In this document: positions 37,904-46,872 of the stretch, one piece after another
How the letters are laid out: each line of letters begins with the position of its first letter
Position numbering within the stretch: position 1 is the stretch's first letter
NCBI RefSeq assembly: GCF_007750395.1
Contig: NZ_CP036281.1
Span: 3,557,001-3,621,000, forward strand
Reading direction: 5' to 3'
Length of the DNA stretch: 64,000 nucleotides
Origin: Polystyrenella longa
Lineage (GTDB): Bacteria > Planctomycetota > Planctomycetia > Planctomycetales > Planctomycetaceae
Program-made: the position numbers and the translations under genes
The notes under the pieces: model-generated
Told to the model about the DNA's origin: nothing
The model's database searches: none
What the model saw: only the letters and a program-made list of their open reading frames with translations

Positions 37904-38305
37904 ATGTCCTCCGGCACTATCCAGGAACATCAAATTGAAATTCGTGTCCGCTACAGTGAAACGGATGCCATGGGATTTGTTCATCACGGAAATTACGCCA
38001 CCTATTTTGAGATGGGGCGCACCGAGTTACTCCGCGAGCAGGGTGGCAACTATCGGCAAATGGAAGAGTCAGGGTTGCTGTTTGTAGTCGCTAAACTAAG
38101 CACTCATTATATTGTTCCTCTCCAGTATGACGATCTGCTGGTACTCACCACCCGTGTCAAAAAAATCGGTATGGCCAAACTCGAACATGAATACGAGATT
38201 CATCGAGATGGCCAACTATTGACTCGCGCGGAAACAGTCCTTGCTTGCGTAGATCGCAATGGCAAGATCCAACGCATCCCGGAAAACATTGCTGGTTCCC
38301 GCTGA
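37904..38305 (+). CDS. Hot-dog acyl-CoA thioesterase (YbgC/4-hydroxybenzoyl-CoA type)
   Basis: About 133 residues from the ATG at 37904, which has AAGGAAAG upstream; a GTG at 37871 is also in frame but less likely. RYSETDAMGFVHHGNYATYFE is the 4HBT signature, with the Asp before A-M-G as the catalytic residue. The length is that of a single hot-dog domain. YbgC-type enzymes hydrolyse short-chain acyl-CoA or act on acyl carrier protein-linked substrates; in many bacteria they sit with tol-pal genes, which are not seen here. tsaE follows after 56 bases on the same strand. A second, related thioesterase is at the right end of the window. Confidence 0.85.
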   Translation: MSSGTIQEHQIEIRVRYSETDAMGFVHHGNYATYFEMGRTELLREQGGNYRQMEESGLLFVVAKLSTHYIVPLQYDDLLVLTTRVKKIGMAKLEHEYEIHRDGQLLTRAETVLACVDRNGKIQRIPENIAGSR

Positions 38306-38361
38306 CTCATTCCTGAACCATCGTGCCTGACAATACAATTTGAGACCAAGGCGGCCCAGTT

Positions 38362-38838
38362 ATGTCCTGTCATTTCAAAGTGACGACTCATTCGGAAGAC
38401 GAAACCAAACAGCTGGGCACCGCTTTGGGTAATTGTTTGCAACCTGGAATTGTCATCTCGCTGAACGGAAATCTAGGGGCAGGTAAGACGCGATTCGTGC
38501 AAGGAGTTGCGACCGCGTTGGGCGTGAATGAGAAAGAAGTGACCAGCCCGACTTTCACGCTCATCCAGGAATATGCGGGAACCATTCCGCTCTATCATTT
38601 CGATACCTATCGGTTACGCGACAGTGATGAATTCGCTGAACTGGGTGCACCTGAGATTCTCGATCTGCCTGCCATCTCCCTTCTGGAATGGGGAGACCGC
38701 ATGGCCGAGTATCTGCCCGAGTCAACACTGCGAATTAAAATCGATATCGTTTCTGAGACGGATCGTGAATTTAATTTCAGTGCGTCAAAAATGGAAATCT
38801 GTGAATTGCTGGAGCTGCTCAAACAGCGTTTAGGCTAA
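38362..38838 (+). CDS. tsaE: tRNA threonylcarbamoyladenosine ATPase TsaE
   Basis: A 158-residue P-loop protein of typical TsaE length. GNLGAGKT (36-43) is the Walker A motif, TSPTFTLIQEYAG and LYHFDTYRL are the switch-like and Walker B-related segments, and LLEWGDRMAEYLPE is the conserved C-terminal part. TsaE works with TsaB and TsaD to make t6A37 in ANN-decoding tRNAs; neither partner is in the window. It probably shares a transcript with the thioesterase gene upstream. Confidence 0.93.
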   Translation: MSCHFKVTTHSEDETKQLGTALGNCLQPGIVISLNGNLGAGKTRFVQGVATALGVNEKEVTSPTFTLIQEYAGTIPLYHFDTYRLRDSDEFAELGAPEILDLPAISLLEWGDRMAEYLPESTLRIKIDIVSETDREFNFSASKMEICELLELLKQRLG

Positions 38839-39214
38839 CGCTCCTCCAGACAACTTCAGTCATCATTCCTCTGTCGAATGACGCTTTTGAGTCCATAAAC
38901 AACGCCGATTCCCCTATTAATTTTCTGGGAAGTTCGTAGTAGCTAAACGACGCTGGAACGCTCTAAGCTTGTTGTCCTCAGGCCCATCAAGCTCGCAAAA
39001 GCATTCGTTTCCCCTATTTTGAAAGTTTTGCCAGACCCGGAATGAATTCCATTTCTTGATTCCATTCTCTAAAAACTCTGATTAGAATCGAGTGACGTGA
39101 CAAGTCTTTGAAGAAACTGACTTACTCATCATAAATCTGATACAGGGATGTACGTTCCAGGTTTATTCATCCCCGTCCGGACAATCTGTCCTTAACGGAA
39201 AGGAATCCGTTGTT
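38839..39214. other. Intergenic region before the citrate synthase-like gene
   Basis: About 375 bases with no gene recognised. Its last bases hold a hairpin that presents the ribosome site (see 39194-39211). No -35/-10 pair stood out. Confidence 0.5.
39194..39211 (+). promoter_or_regulatory. Ribosome site held in a hairpin loop
   Basis: AACGGA (39194-39199) pairs perfectly with TCCGTT (39206-39211), leaving AAGGAA as the loop. The loop is a purine-rich Shine-Dalgarno match, nine bases before the ATG at 39215. It may expose or, if extended, mask the ribosome site. Confidence 0.45.
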
Positions 39215-40384
39215 ATGCATGGTTCTCCCCATCACCGTCCTGAGCACCTCTTTTCTGGTTTAGCCAAACTCGTCGATCGTCTCTCCGTACCGGATGAAGA
39301 TGCGGCTGTCTTTGCCGACAACCTGAATACTTTCACGACTCATATTTCCAATCCACAAAAGGCGGAACATTTCCGGGGTTATTCTCTTAACGAGCTGGCT
39401 CGGAAAAATACCTTTCTGGATACAAGTTATCTGCTGTTGTACGGCGCTATTCCTAATCAGGAAGAGCTGGCCGACTTCCAGTCGATCCTCACGGAAACGG
39501 CAGAACTGCCCTCCCCTATCGCGGACATTATTCAACAGACACCGCTACACGTTGATGCCAGTGAGTTCATCCGGTCGGTGTGTGCTTTGCTTCCTCTGTT
39601 TGATTCGCAATCGAAAAGCGGTGCGGAAGAATCTGTACTCTGGCAGGCTCATAAATTACTGATGCATATTCCGCTGATTTTGATCGAACGTCAGCGACTC
39701 GTTGAAGGTTGGCAATCAGCTAAATTTGATCCCGACATTCACTGGGCGGTTAACCTTGCTCAATTATTAACCAACCGCACTCCCACCCCGCTCGGCGAAC
39801 GTGCTTTCGAAGTCCTACTACTCTCCCGTGCCGAGTTAGGATACGACGCCGCCTCACACGCCGCGCGATTGGTCGCCAGTCGTGGTGGCAATTTATATTC
39901 GGCCATTTCAACGGCTATGAATTCAATTCCCCTTGATGATTGGCAGGAAGAACGTTCCCTCGCCATTGAAGTCCTCGCGGAAGGAAATCAATTCGCGACT
40001 GAGAAATGGGCGCGTAGTTTAACACCGGGGCAGGCTCGTAAGCTCGGCTTTGGTGCCGACATTGAAAAAGAATCCGTTCGTCTCCAGTTGTTCAACACGT
40101 TCTGCTATTACCTGGCGGAAGAGAACAACATGATCCCCATGGAAAAAGCGGCACGTCGCTCAGAAAAACTGATCTTCGAACTCACCGGGCTTTCACCGCA
40201 TTCCGAATGGGCCGCCACACGAATTCTGTATTACCTCGGAATCGATATCGAGCTCAATCAACCTTTGCAGCTGATGTCCCGTATTCCAGGTTGGACTGCC
40301 CATGTCCTGGAGCAACTGCAACAGGGCCCGCTCGTTCCAGCACGACTCGAGTACGAAGGTCCGATTCACCGATACGAAAAGTAA
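39215..40384 (+). CDS. Citrate synthase homologue lacking catalytic histidines (probable pseudoenzyme)
   Basis: A 389-residue protein with the citrate synthase fold signals: FRGYSLNELARKNTFLDTSYLLLYG-like start, LVASRGGNLYSAISTAMNSI (about 219-238), GFGADIEK (278-285), LGIDIELNQPLQLMSRIPGW and AHVLEQL near the C-terminus. The residues needed for catalysis are gone. The His of PLHGGAN is replaced by an Asp-rich IPLDDW (238-243), the His of GFGHRVY is Ala281, and the Asp of NVD aligns by eye with Glu331. It is therefore unlikely to make citrate. It has its own ribosome site and no in-frame stop, so it looks expressed. A regulatory or binding role is inferred. Confidence 0.8.
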   Translation: MHGSPHHRPEHLFSGLAKLVDRLSVPDEDAAVFADNLNTFTTHISNPQKAEHFRGYSLNELARKNTFLDTSYLLLYGAIPNQEELADFQSILTETAELPSPIADIIQQTPLHVDASEFIRSVCALLPLFDSQSKSGAEESVLWQAHKLLMHIPLILIERQRLVEGWQSAKFDPDIHWAVNLAQLLTNRTPTPLGERAFEVLLLSRAELGYDAASHAARLVASRGGNLYSAISTAMNSIPLDDWQEERSLAIEVLAEGNQFATEKWARSLTPGQARKLGFGADIEKESVRLQLFNTFCYYLAEENNMIPMEKAARRSEKLIFELTGLSPHSEWAATRILYYLGIDIELNQPLQLMSRIPGWTAHVLEQLQQGPLVPARLEYEGPIHRYEK

Positions 40385-40390
40385 TCGACC

Positions 40391-40416
40391 ACAGAAGGTT
40401 ATTCATAACCTTCTGT
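40391..40416. terminator. Perfect hairpin between convergent genes
   Basis: ACAGAAGGTTAT and ATAACCTTCTGT pair over 12 bases with a two-base centre. It lies seven bases after the citrate synthase-like stop and 26 bases before the uvrB stop, so it is probably a shared bidirectional 3' end. No U-run on either side. Confidence 0.6.
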
Positions 40417-40441
40417 CAGAATCGATCCCCGGCTACCAACT

Positions 40442-42514
40442 CTAATTCCCTTTACCACGACCACGCCCTTTTCGGCCACGTTTTCCTCGTTTGGCAAAGC
40501 CGGGTTTATCTTTTACAGCTTCCTCTTCGACAGTCGCTTCCTGTCCAAGTTGGTTCTTGAGTTCCAGGATTCGGTCACGAAGTTGAGCCGCCCGCTCGAA
40601 ATCCAGGTTCTGGGCAGCCTCCAGCATTTCACCTTCGAGTTCGTTCAAGAACTCCTGAGTAACATACTGTTTCTCCGATTTTGCTCCCCCTGTTTTCTGA
40701 ACGACCTGTCGAGCCTGAATTTCATCTTCGATCCCCCGTTTGATCGCTTTACGAATCGTTTCGGGGGTGATTCCGTGCTCTTTGTTGTAGGCCATCTGGA
40801 TTTCACGACGTCGCAAGGTCTCATCAATCGCCTTTTGCATACTGTCGGTCACCCGGTCCGCATACAAAATGACCTCCGCATTCTCGTTACGAGCAGAACG
40901 ACCAATCGTCTGAATCAGACTTTTCTCACTCCTCAGAAAACCTTCCTTATCGGCATCCATAATCGCAACCAGCGAGACTTCGGGCAGGTCGAGTCCTTCT
41001 CGCAGCAGGTTTACGCCTACGAGGACATCATATTTACCCTGACGCAACTCGCGAAGGATTTCAACACGCTCAATGGCATCCAGTTCCGAGTGCAACCACT
41101 GGCAGCGCAAGCCTTCTTCCTTGAAATAATCCGTTAAGTCTTCGGACAACCGTTTCGTCAACGTCGTCACCAGCACCCGCTCTTTCCTCTCCGTTCGCTT
41201 ACGAATTTCCGTAATCAAATGCGGAACCTGGCCTCGGGCAGGTACAATATGTATTAACGGATCCAGCAGGCCAGTCGGGCGAATAACCTGTTCGACGATT
41301 TCACCATCGGTTTGGTCAAGTTCCCAATCTGCCGGTGTCGCTGACACAAAAATGGTCTGACCCCGTTTTGAATTCCATTCATCGAATTTCATCGGTCGGT
41401 TATCAATCGCCATTGGGAGCCGAAACCCATGCTCCACCAAAGTCGATTTTCGTGAGAAGTCTCCCGCATGCATCGCTCGAATTTGCGGCAATGTCACATG
41501 CGATTCATCGACCATCAATGTGAAGTCTTTCGGAAAGAAATCAAACAGTGTAAATGGAGGCTCCCCTGGTTTACGACCAGCTAAAGCTCTACTGTAGTTT
41601 TCAATTCCCGGACAGAACCCTGCTTCACGCATTAGCTCAATATCGTACCGGGTCCGCGCGGCTAAACGTTGAGCTTCGAGCAACTTGCCTTCATTGCGAA
41701 ACTTTTCCAGTTGCTGCTGTAGTTCGTCCTCGATCTCTTTGAGCGCTCCCTGAATTCTCTCCTGGGGCAACACGAAATGCTTTGCCGGGTAAATGAAGAT
41801 TTCCTGCTCAGTCTTCAACTCTTCACCACTGGTCGGATTAATGATCGACAGCTTTTCAATTTCATCACCCCACATTTCAATCCGATAGGCAAACTCCTCA
41901 TACGCAGGCCAGCATTCCACGACATCGCCCCGCACTCGAAATCGCGCCCGGGCCAGTTCAACATCATTTCGGTCGTATTGAATATCGATCAGCTTGCGTA
42001 ACAACTTGTCCCGGTCAATTTCATGACCCACGGAAAGGGGAATCATCATCTCCAGGTAGTCTTTTGGAGATCCCAACCCGTATATGCAACTGACAGAGGC
42101 AACGATGATCACATCGCTGCGGCTCATCAGCGCCGAGGTGGCATACAACCGGAGTCGGTCAATCTCATCATTAATCGAGGCATCTTTCTCAATGTAGATA
42201 TCTCGCTGCGGAATATACGCTTCCGGTTGGTAGTAATCGTAATAGCTGACGAAGTAAGCCACGGCATTGTTGGGAAAGAAATCCTTGAATTCACCATACA
42301 GCTGAGCCGCCAACGTTTTATTGTGTGAAAGGACAAGGGTTGGACGTCCAATCTGCTGGATGACATTCGCCATCGTGAACGTTTTACCAGAACCAGTTAC
42401 CCCCAGCAGAACCTGATCTTTCCGATTCTCACGAATACCGGCGACCAGTTGCTCGATCGCCTTAGGCTGATCGCCACCCGGTTCAAATTCACTCACCAGA
42501 TTAAAGGGAGACAT
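40442..42514 (-). CDS. uvrB: Excinuclease ABC subunit B (UvrB)
   Basis: A 690-residue helicase-fold protein of nucleotide excision repair. The P-loop is GVTGSGKT (38-45); [10 protein letters not shown] is the beta-hairpin that probes DNA damage. VDESH is the Walker B motif (family DESH), and RSARN belongs to motif VI of the second helicase half. [28 protein letters not shown] is the C-terminal UVR domain that meets UvrC. The last 25 residues form a basic Lys/Arg/Gly tail ([16 protein letters not shown]) not found in most UvrB proteins. uvrA is not in the window. The gene sits 97 bases below the ABC permease gene on the same strand. Confidence 0.96.
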   Translation of the reverse strand: MSPFNLVSEFEPGGDQPKAIEQLVAGIRENRKDQVLLGVTGSGKTFTMANVIQQIGRPTLVLSHNKTLAAQLYGEFKDFFPNNAVAYFVSYYDYYQPEAYIPQRDIYIEKDASINDEIDRLRLYATSALMSRSDVIIVASVSCIYGLGSPKDYLEMMIPLSVGHEIDRDKLLRKLIDIQYDRNDVELARARFRVRGDVVECWPAYEEFAYRIEMWGDEIEKLSIINPTSGEELKTEQEIFIYPAKHFVLPQERIQGALKEIEDELQQQLEKFRNEGKLLEAQRLAARTRYDIELMREAGFCPGIENYSRALAGRKPGEPPFTLFDFFPKDFTLMVDESHVTLPQIRAMHAGDFSRKSTLVEHGFRLPMAIDNRPMKFDEWNSKRGQTIFVSATPADWELDQTDGEIVEQVIRPTGLLDPLIHIVPARGQVPHLITEIRKRTERKERVLVTTLTKRLSEDLTDYFKEEGLRCQWLHSELDAIERVEILRELRQGKYDVLVGVNLLREGLDLPEVSLVAIMDADKEGFLRSEKSLIQTIGRSARNENAEVILYADRVTDSMQKAIDETLRRREIQMAYNKEHGITPETIRKAIKRGIEDEIQARQVVQKTGGAKSEKQYVTQEFLNELEGEMLEAAQNLDFERAAQLRDRILELKNQLGQEATVEEEAVKDKPGFAKRGKRGRKGRGRGKGN

Positions 42515-42611
42515 GCAAACTCCATAGAAGGTGCGGAAGACTGAAATCGTTCTGAATTATAGGCAGGCATCGCCCGAAGAGAGGGAACTGATCGTAGTGA
42601 AATAATAGTTC

Positions 42612-43793
42612 TTAAACGAGAAATTGAATCAGGAAGGACGTCCCCAGAAATCGAATCACCAACAACAGCCCGCCCGTCACGACAATCGCTCCCAGCAACA
42701 GAAATCCAATTTCAGCAGCATGGATTTGAAAAATCATGGAGCGACTGGAACCAATTCGAACCATCGTTTGCATCTCTCCCTGTCGGATTTGCAACGTCAG
42801 CCAACCGATGAGTAACAGGAGACAACAGGTCGTCACCCCCATCAAGACCGCGACGAGATCGAGGAAAAAGCGAAACTGAAAGACGACTTCCATCAGTTCA
42901 TCGACTACCTCCAGCGGCTGCACGATCTGATATTCGGCATCATCAGCAACATACTGCCCTCTTAAAAGTGTCTTTTCCCGCTCACTGGCCGGATCAATGA
43001 TAATTGCGGTAATTGGGAAGTCATATTGTTCGCCATGATAATGAAAGTCATTAATGTTTTCGTCTGTGATTTCCGTGTAAGGCAGAATCGCCGAAGCTCC
43101 AAGGGCCTTTTGCGTTTCCTGAGGATCATTCCCTTTCACATTGTGATCAACATCGGCCGCCCCTTCGTGCCCGTGCCCAAGTCCTGTGGCGACCCACGCC
43201 GTCTGTACTGTGACAAAGACGGCCTCGTCATCGGCAGAGTGATTTGATTTCAACACACCAACCACATTCAATCGTAGCGGAGGAATCCCCGCGATGCTGA
43301 ATACGTTGTTCACATCGACCGTCAGATGATCTCCCGGTCCGACTTCAAGCTCTTCCGCCAGCGCCGCACCGACGACGCAATCCCCTAACCGGCCAATGTG
43401 CTTCCCCTCGGCGACTTCTAAATCTCGAAATGAAAAGTAAGCACTGTTTGTTCCTACCAACGGAGCCCCCTGCACCGTCAATTGCCGATGAATAGGGAAA
43501 ATAGTGCCGTAATCTGTTTTGGAAAGACGGTCATATTCCCGGAACTTGATCACAGGTAGGGCAGGCTCTTTGAAATACAGCACATGCAGAGCCAAATCAA
43601 ACCGGCTTCCCTTCGCGCCAACCGCTAGCGGGGTTGCTTCCGCCCGCGACCGTAGTTGCGATTCGAAATCGACAATCAACATCCGCGAAGCCAGTGGGAG
43701 TGCGAAAGTAATCGCCAGGCAAAGCATTAACAGAATTGACCGAGTTCGGTAATACTTCACGGAACGCCAGGCCAGAAAGAAAGGTCGCCACAT
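42612..43793 (-). CDS. FtsX-like ABC transporter permease (MacB/LolE type)
   Basis: About 393 residues from the ATG at 43793 (the frame is open to 43856). SVKYYRTRSILLMLCLAITFALPLA is the first membrane helix of the FtsX-like type, followed by a large extracytoplasmic domain (residues about 50-280) rich in beta strands. Three C-terminal helices follow (FFLDLVAVLMGVTTCCLLLLIG and later). This 1+3 helix layout is that of MacB/LolCE-type mechanotransmitters that move lipoproteins, toxins or glycolipids. The matching ATPase gene lies 75 bases upstream. The 620-residue gene is next, so all three are probably one unit. Confidence 0.85.
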   Translation of the reverse strand: MWRPFFLAWRSVKYYRTRSILLMLCLAITFALPLASRMLIVDFESQLRSRAEATPLAVGAKGSRFDLALHVLYFKEPALPVIKFREYDRLSKTDYGTIFPIHRQLTVQGAPLVGTNSAYFSFRDLEVAEGKHIGRLGDCVVGAALAEELEVGPGDHLTVDVNNVFSIAGIPPLRLNVVGVLKSNHSADDEAVFVTVQTAWVATGLGHGHEGAADVDHNVKGNDPQETQKALGASAILPYTEITDENINDFHYHGEQYDFPITAIIIDPASEREKTLLRGQYVADDAEYQIVQPLEVVDELMEVVFQFRFFLDLVAVLMGVTTCCLLLLIGWLTLQIRQGEMQTMVRIGSSRSMIFQIHAAEIGFLLLGAIVVTGGLLLVIRFLGTSFLIQFLV

Positions 43794-43868
43794 AATAGAT
43801 TGGTCGTATAAAAAAGGAGGGAGCATCAAAGGTAGAAAGCGACTATGCAGGTTCAACCGAATGAAATA

Positions 43869-44534
43869 TCAGGCGATTGCGCTGACGAGTTTGGAAAAAT
43901 CGAGACGATGTTCAAACCGGGCGAACAGGGACGGGTCGTGCGTCGACATTATTAACATTGCCCCGGAACTCTGAGAATAATCAAACAAGACCTGCATCAC
44001 TCGATCAACATTCGCCTGGTCCAGACTTGCCGTCGGTTCATCAGCCAACAGAACTCGAGGTTGTGTTATCAACGCTCGACAAATTGCCAGTCGCTGCTGT
44101 TCACCCACTGAGAGGGAAGTCACCCGGCTTTGAAGATAAGCCGACAGACCTAGTTGTTCAGCCAGTTGATAGGCCCGTATTTCAACTTCGGATGTTCGTT
44201 CGAGTACCGGGTTAAGGTAGTAAGGCAATTGAATGTTCTGAAAGACATTCAAATAGGGAATGAGTTCGAAGCTTTGGAAAATCAATCCACATTGACCAAT
44301 CCGGAAGTTTCGCCGTTCTGTATCAGATAACTGAGTAATGTTCTGACCATGGAGTTCGATCTTGCCCGCGTCGGGTTTCAGGATACCGGCGATTAAAGAG
44401 AGTAGCGTCGTTTTTCCGCTCCCGCTTGGACCGATTAATGCCGCCTGTCCCCCTTCTGGCACTTCCCAGGAAGGAAGCGATAATTGAAACCCGGACTCGG
44501 GATATCGAAACTGTAGATTCGTGATGTTCAGCAT
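43869..44534 (-). CDS. ABC transporter ATP-binding protein (LolD/MacB-like)
   Basis: A 221-residue ATPase of the LolD type. Walker A is GPSGSGKT (35-42), the signature is LSVGEQQRLAI and Walker B is VLLADEPTASLD. The Q-loop lies in LIFQSFELIP. The length fits a stand-alone ATP-binding subunit. It lies between the permease gene downstream and the 620-residue gene upstream, all on the minus strand, and would power that permease. Whether the substrate is a lipoprotein or another lipid-anchored molecule cannot be read from this sequence. Confidence 0.9.
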   Translation of the reverse strand: MLNITNLQFRYPESGFQLSLPSWEVPEGGQAALIGPSGSGKTTLLSLIAGILKPDAGKIELHGQNITQLSDTERRNFRIGQCGLIFQSFELIPYLNVFQNIQLPYYLNPVLERTSEVEIRAYQLAEQLGLSAYLQSRVTSLSVGEQQRLAICRALITQPRVLLADEPTASLDQANVDRVMQVLFDYSQSSGAMLIMSTHDPSLFARFEHRLDFSKLVSAIA

Positions 44535-44594
44535 GTCTATTCTCTGTCTCCCGAGATCGACGAACTCGTGGCATGAAGACGACTGGATTGGAGC

Positions 44595-46436
44595 TCAAAT
44601 GCCACGCAGGCGGGTTTCGTATTTGATCCTGTTTTCACTTTCCACCGTCAGAGCGGTGATTTTCCATTTCCCTTCGACCGGGCTGACAACGAACAGAGCC
44701 TGATATTCAATTGTTCGTGAATGAATATGCCCCCAGTGCTCAACCGTGCCCACAACCTGCCAGGTACAATCGACGGTAAAGGCACGGGGGTCCACTTTCT
44801 TTGCGGTCGGTTCTTGCGCTGGCTTTCCGATTTCCATCGCTTGGATCTTGATATCAGTAACTCGAGCGACAGGCCCTCCCTGCTCTTCGATAACGAGTTC
44901 CTTCTTCATTTTCAAATAAAGATCGCTCAACATTTCTCCCGCTACAGCATGTTCCAGCCCGTCGTAAATTCGCTCTTCCTGTCGGTTCTCCATTGCGTAG
45001 TAGACGTTTCCAAGTAATTCTTCGAACAGAGTTTTTGATTCCTCTTCCGAAAGTCTCGCCGGAGGTGCGATCCAAGTTGCGGCATCGATGCGAGCGATAG
45101 GCAGAAAAGCGAGCCCCAACGCAACCGCAACCAGAATGCCGGGCAAAGTGTATTTACGTCCAACAAAAAGAGTGACCACGGCTATTCCCAAGCAGAGGAG
45201 TGCCGGAATCGAAACCGGGTAGGCTACTGGTTTCGGTAATGTCACATCGTAGGGTTCGATTTCACGATAGGGTTCGACCACAGATTCACTTACCCAGGTA
45301 TAGGTATTCTCCTCGTTCAACCGGGAAAGTTCGGTCTTGATTGTCTTGTCATTCACATAGACAGTCCCTTTGACATCCCACAAATATCTGTTGAAGAAGT
45401 CCCACGTCATTTTGACTTCTTCCGGTGGTTGATTCAAAGGATAAGAGATGATCACGCCCACCCGACCATTCGCCATGCTGACATTCTGGTCGGGAGCCTG
45501 CTGAGCGAAATCACGAAAGTCGAGTCCATAAAAGTCGATGCGATCGATCTCCGGTTCAATCAATTGACCATTTACTTCGACTTTGTTTTTGGACTTAAGA
45601 AACTTCTCGATTGCCTCTCGCGCTTTAGGTTGCTCCTTGATGGTCAAAAAAGCGGAATCAGCCCGTGGGATCTCCACGCTTTGTTCCAACGTGACGACGG
45701 GAATGAGGATCTCGTGCCGAATTTCACGAGGTTCGATGTAAAGAAACGAATAGACGGCACCGTAGCTCGTAATGCCCAGCAGCTCCTCTTCATCCGAATC
45801 GCCCTCTTCTCCTTCCGTAGTTTCACCTGCGTTGAAACTTGAGTCAGTCATTTCCGGGTTTTCCCAATTGAATCTCAACGTAAAAGGTTCACCGGGTAAC
45901 ATCAGTTTTTCTTTTCGTCGTTTCGCCCCTTCTTGCAGAACTCGCAATTGCGTCTCAGCCGGAACGCCAATGTCTTGATTCCCCATATCCTGCAAGAACG
46001 TAAGGTATTCCGGTTTGTCGACGTCATATTCGAGAGTGTAGGTCAGCTGAAAAAACATCAACGAGGCGAGCGGCAATCCTTCTTCAGGAATGTCGAATTC
46101 TCGGACATCCACCACTGTCCCCTTCAGCTGATTCCCATCTTTGTCCAGAATCTGAAAATGCTTGGCCAGAAACTCTTTATGCAGCTCGATTCCCTTCCGA
46201 AGCGTATCCGGTTCGAGCAAATCCTGATCGTTCGGTTTCAGGTCATGAAAGAGGTATAAGTCTTCGACAAAGATCTCGATCTTGGCCGAAACCTTGTCCG
46301 GAAAAACGCGGATATACGCATTCGTCAATGAAATGGGATGCGCATGCAGTTGCGTCGAAGCGAACAAACCCACGAACAGAACCATTATCAATGGTAAAAA
46401 CGAACAGGAGCGGTGTATCCGCACAGGTAACTCCAT
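44595..46436 (-). CDS. Unknown membrane-anchored protein in an ABC transporter operon
   Basis: About 613 residues from the ATG at 46436, or 620 from 46457. A signal-like hydrophobic segment ends at QLHAHPISL. The first half is beta-rich; its opening (AHPISLTNAYIRVFPDKVSAKIEIFVEDL) recalls the extracytoplasmic domain of HupE/UreJ_2-type proteins. Near residue 410-460 two hydrophobic helices occur (PVSIPALLCLGIAVVTLFVG and LPGILVAVALGLAFLPIARI). The C-terminal 150 residues (FEELLGNVYYAMENRQEERIYDGL...WKITALTVESENRIKYETR) could be a Tim44- or SnoaL-like domain (inference). I do not recognise the family. It lies first in a three-gene operon with the ATPase and permease, so it may be the dedicated partner of that transporter. 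Confidence 0.7.
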   Translation of the reverse strand: MELPVRIHRSCSFLPLIMVLFVGLFASTQLHAHPISLTNAYIRVFPDKVSAKIEIFVEDLYLFHDLKPNDQDLLEPDTLRKGIELHKEFLAKHFQILDKDGNQLKGTVVDVREFDIPEEGLPLASLMFFQLTYTLEYDVDKPEYLTFLQDMGNQDIGVPAETQLRVLQEGAKRRKEKLMLPGEPFTLRFNWENPEMTDSSFNAGETTEGEEGDSDEEELLGITSYGAVYSFLYIEPREIRHEILIPVVTLEQSVEIPRADSAFLTIKEQPKAREAIEKFLKSKNKVEVNGQLIEPEIDRIDFYGLDFRDFAQQAPDQNVSMANGRVGVIISYPLNQPPEEVKMTWDFFNRYLWDVKGTVYVNDKTIKTELSRLNEENTYTWVSESVVEPYREIEPYDVTLPKPVAYPVSIPALLCLGIAVVTLFVGRKYTLPGILVAVALGLAFLPIARIDAATWIAPPARLSEEESKTLFEELLGNVYYAMENRQEERIYDGLEHAVAGEMLSDLYLKMKKELVIEEQGGPVARVTDIKIQAMEIGKPAQEPTAKKVDPRAFTVDCTWQVVGTVEHWGHIHSRTIEYQALFVVSPVEGKWKITALTVESENRIKYETRLRGI

Positions 46437-46735
46437 AACTGAGAAAATATTCGTCATTCGATGTAAACTGGAGGTTTCTTAGATCGCCGAATCAGAGGTG
46501 AAGAAGACAGCAATCTGAGAACTAGGGGCCTTATTATACGCAATTCTCTTCTCGAAGTCTGGTGAAGCGGATACCCTCGGGCGAACCTGCAGAAAGGAAA
46601 GGCGTCTACAAACAGGAACACCCCCTTTTTTCTTACGATGCTCCCCCCGCTTTCCGAAATCGCCCGTATCTCTTTGCTCGCAGCATTTCTACAATCTGAA
46701 ATAAGCGTAATCAGTGCGGACCGGCCTAAAAAATG

Positions 46736-46752
46736 GACGCTAGAACAGCGTC
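46736..46752. promoter_or_regulatory. Inverted repeat next to the metX promoter
   Basis: GACGCT and AGCGTC are perfect inverse complements separated by AGAAC. The repeat ends four bases before the proposed -35 element of metX, where an activator or repressor could bind. Confidence 0.4.
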
Positions 46753-46756
46753 TAAC

Positions 46757-46785
46757 TCGTCATTCCTCCGTTCTCGGTTTATAAT
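46757..46785 (+). promoter_or_regulatory. Predicted sigma-70-type promoter of metX-metW
   Basis: TCGTCA (46757-46762) and a perfect TATAAT (46780-46785) are 17 bases apart. The start codon of metX is 88 bases downstream. Planctomycete promoters are little studied, so the consensus is borrowed from other bacteria. Confidence 0.5.
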
Positions 46786-46872
46786 ACCACACTAACTGAC
46801 TCTCTCCTCCCCTACCGATGAGAATTTCCTGAAACTGAAACAGCATGTCTGTAGCAGACTAGTTCCGTATCG

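Larger units (their letters stand above)
46437..46872. other. Intergenic region upstream of metX
   Basis: Over 400 bases between divergent genes. It holds the metX promoter (46757-46785) and an inverted repeat next to it (46736-46752). No S-adenosylmethionine riboswitch pattern was recognised, no tRNA, and no coding frame. Confidence 0.5.

Noticed and set aside
40550-41137. 195-residue plus-strand frame opposite uvrB
   Set aside because: It is antisense to conserved UvrB motifs and has no features of its own.
46458-46872. Possible SAM riboswitch upstream of metX
   Set aside because: None of the SAM-I or SAM-II conserved segments is present; the nearby inverted repeat lies upstream of the promoter.
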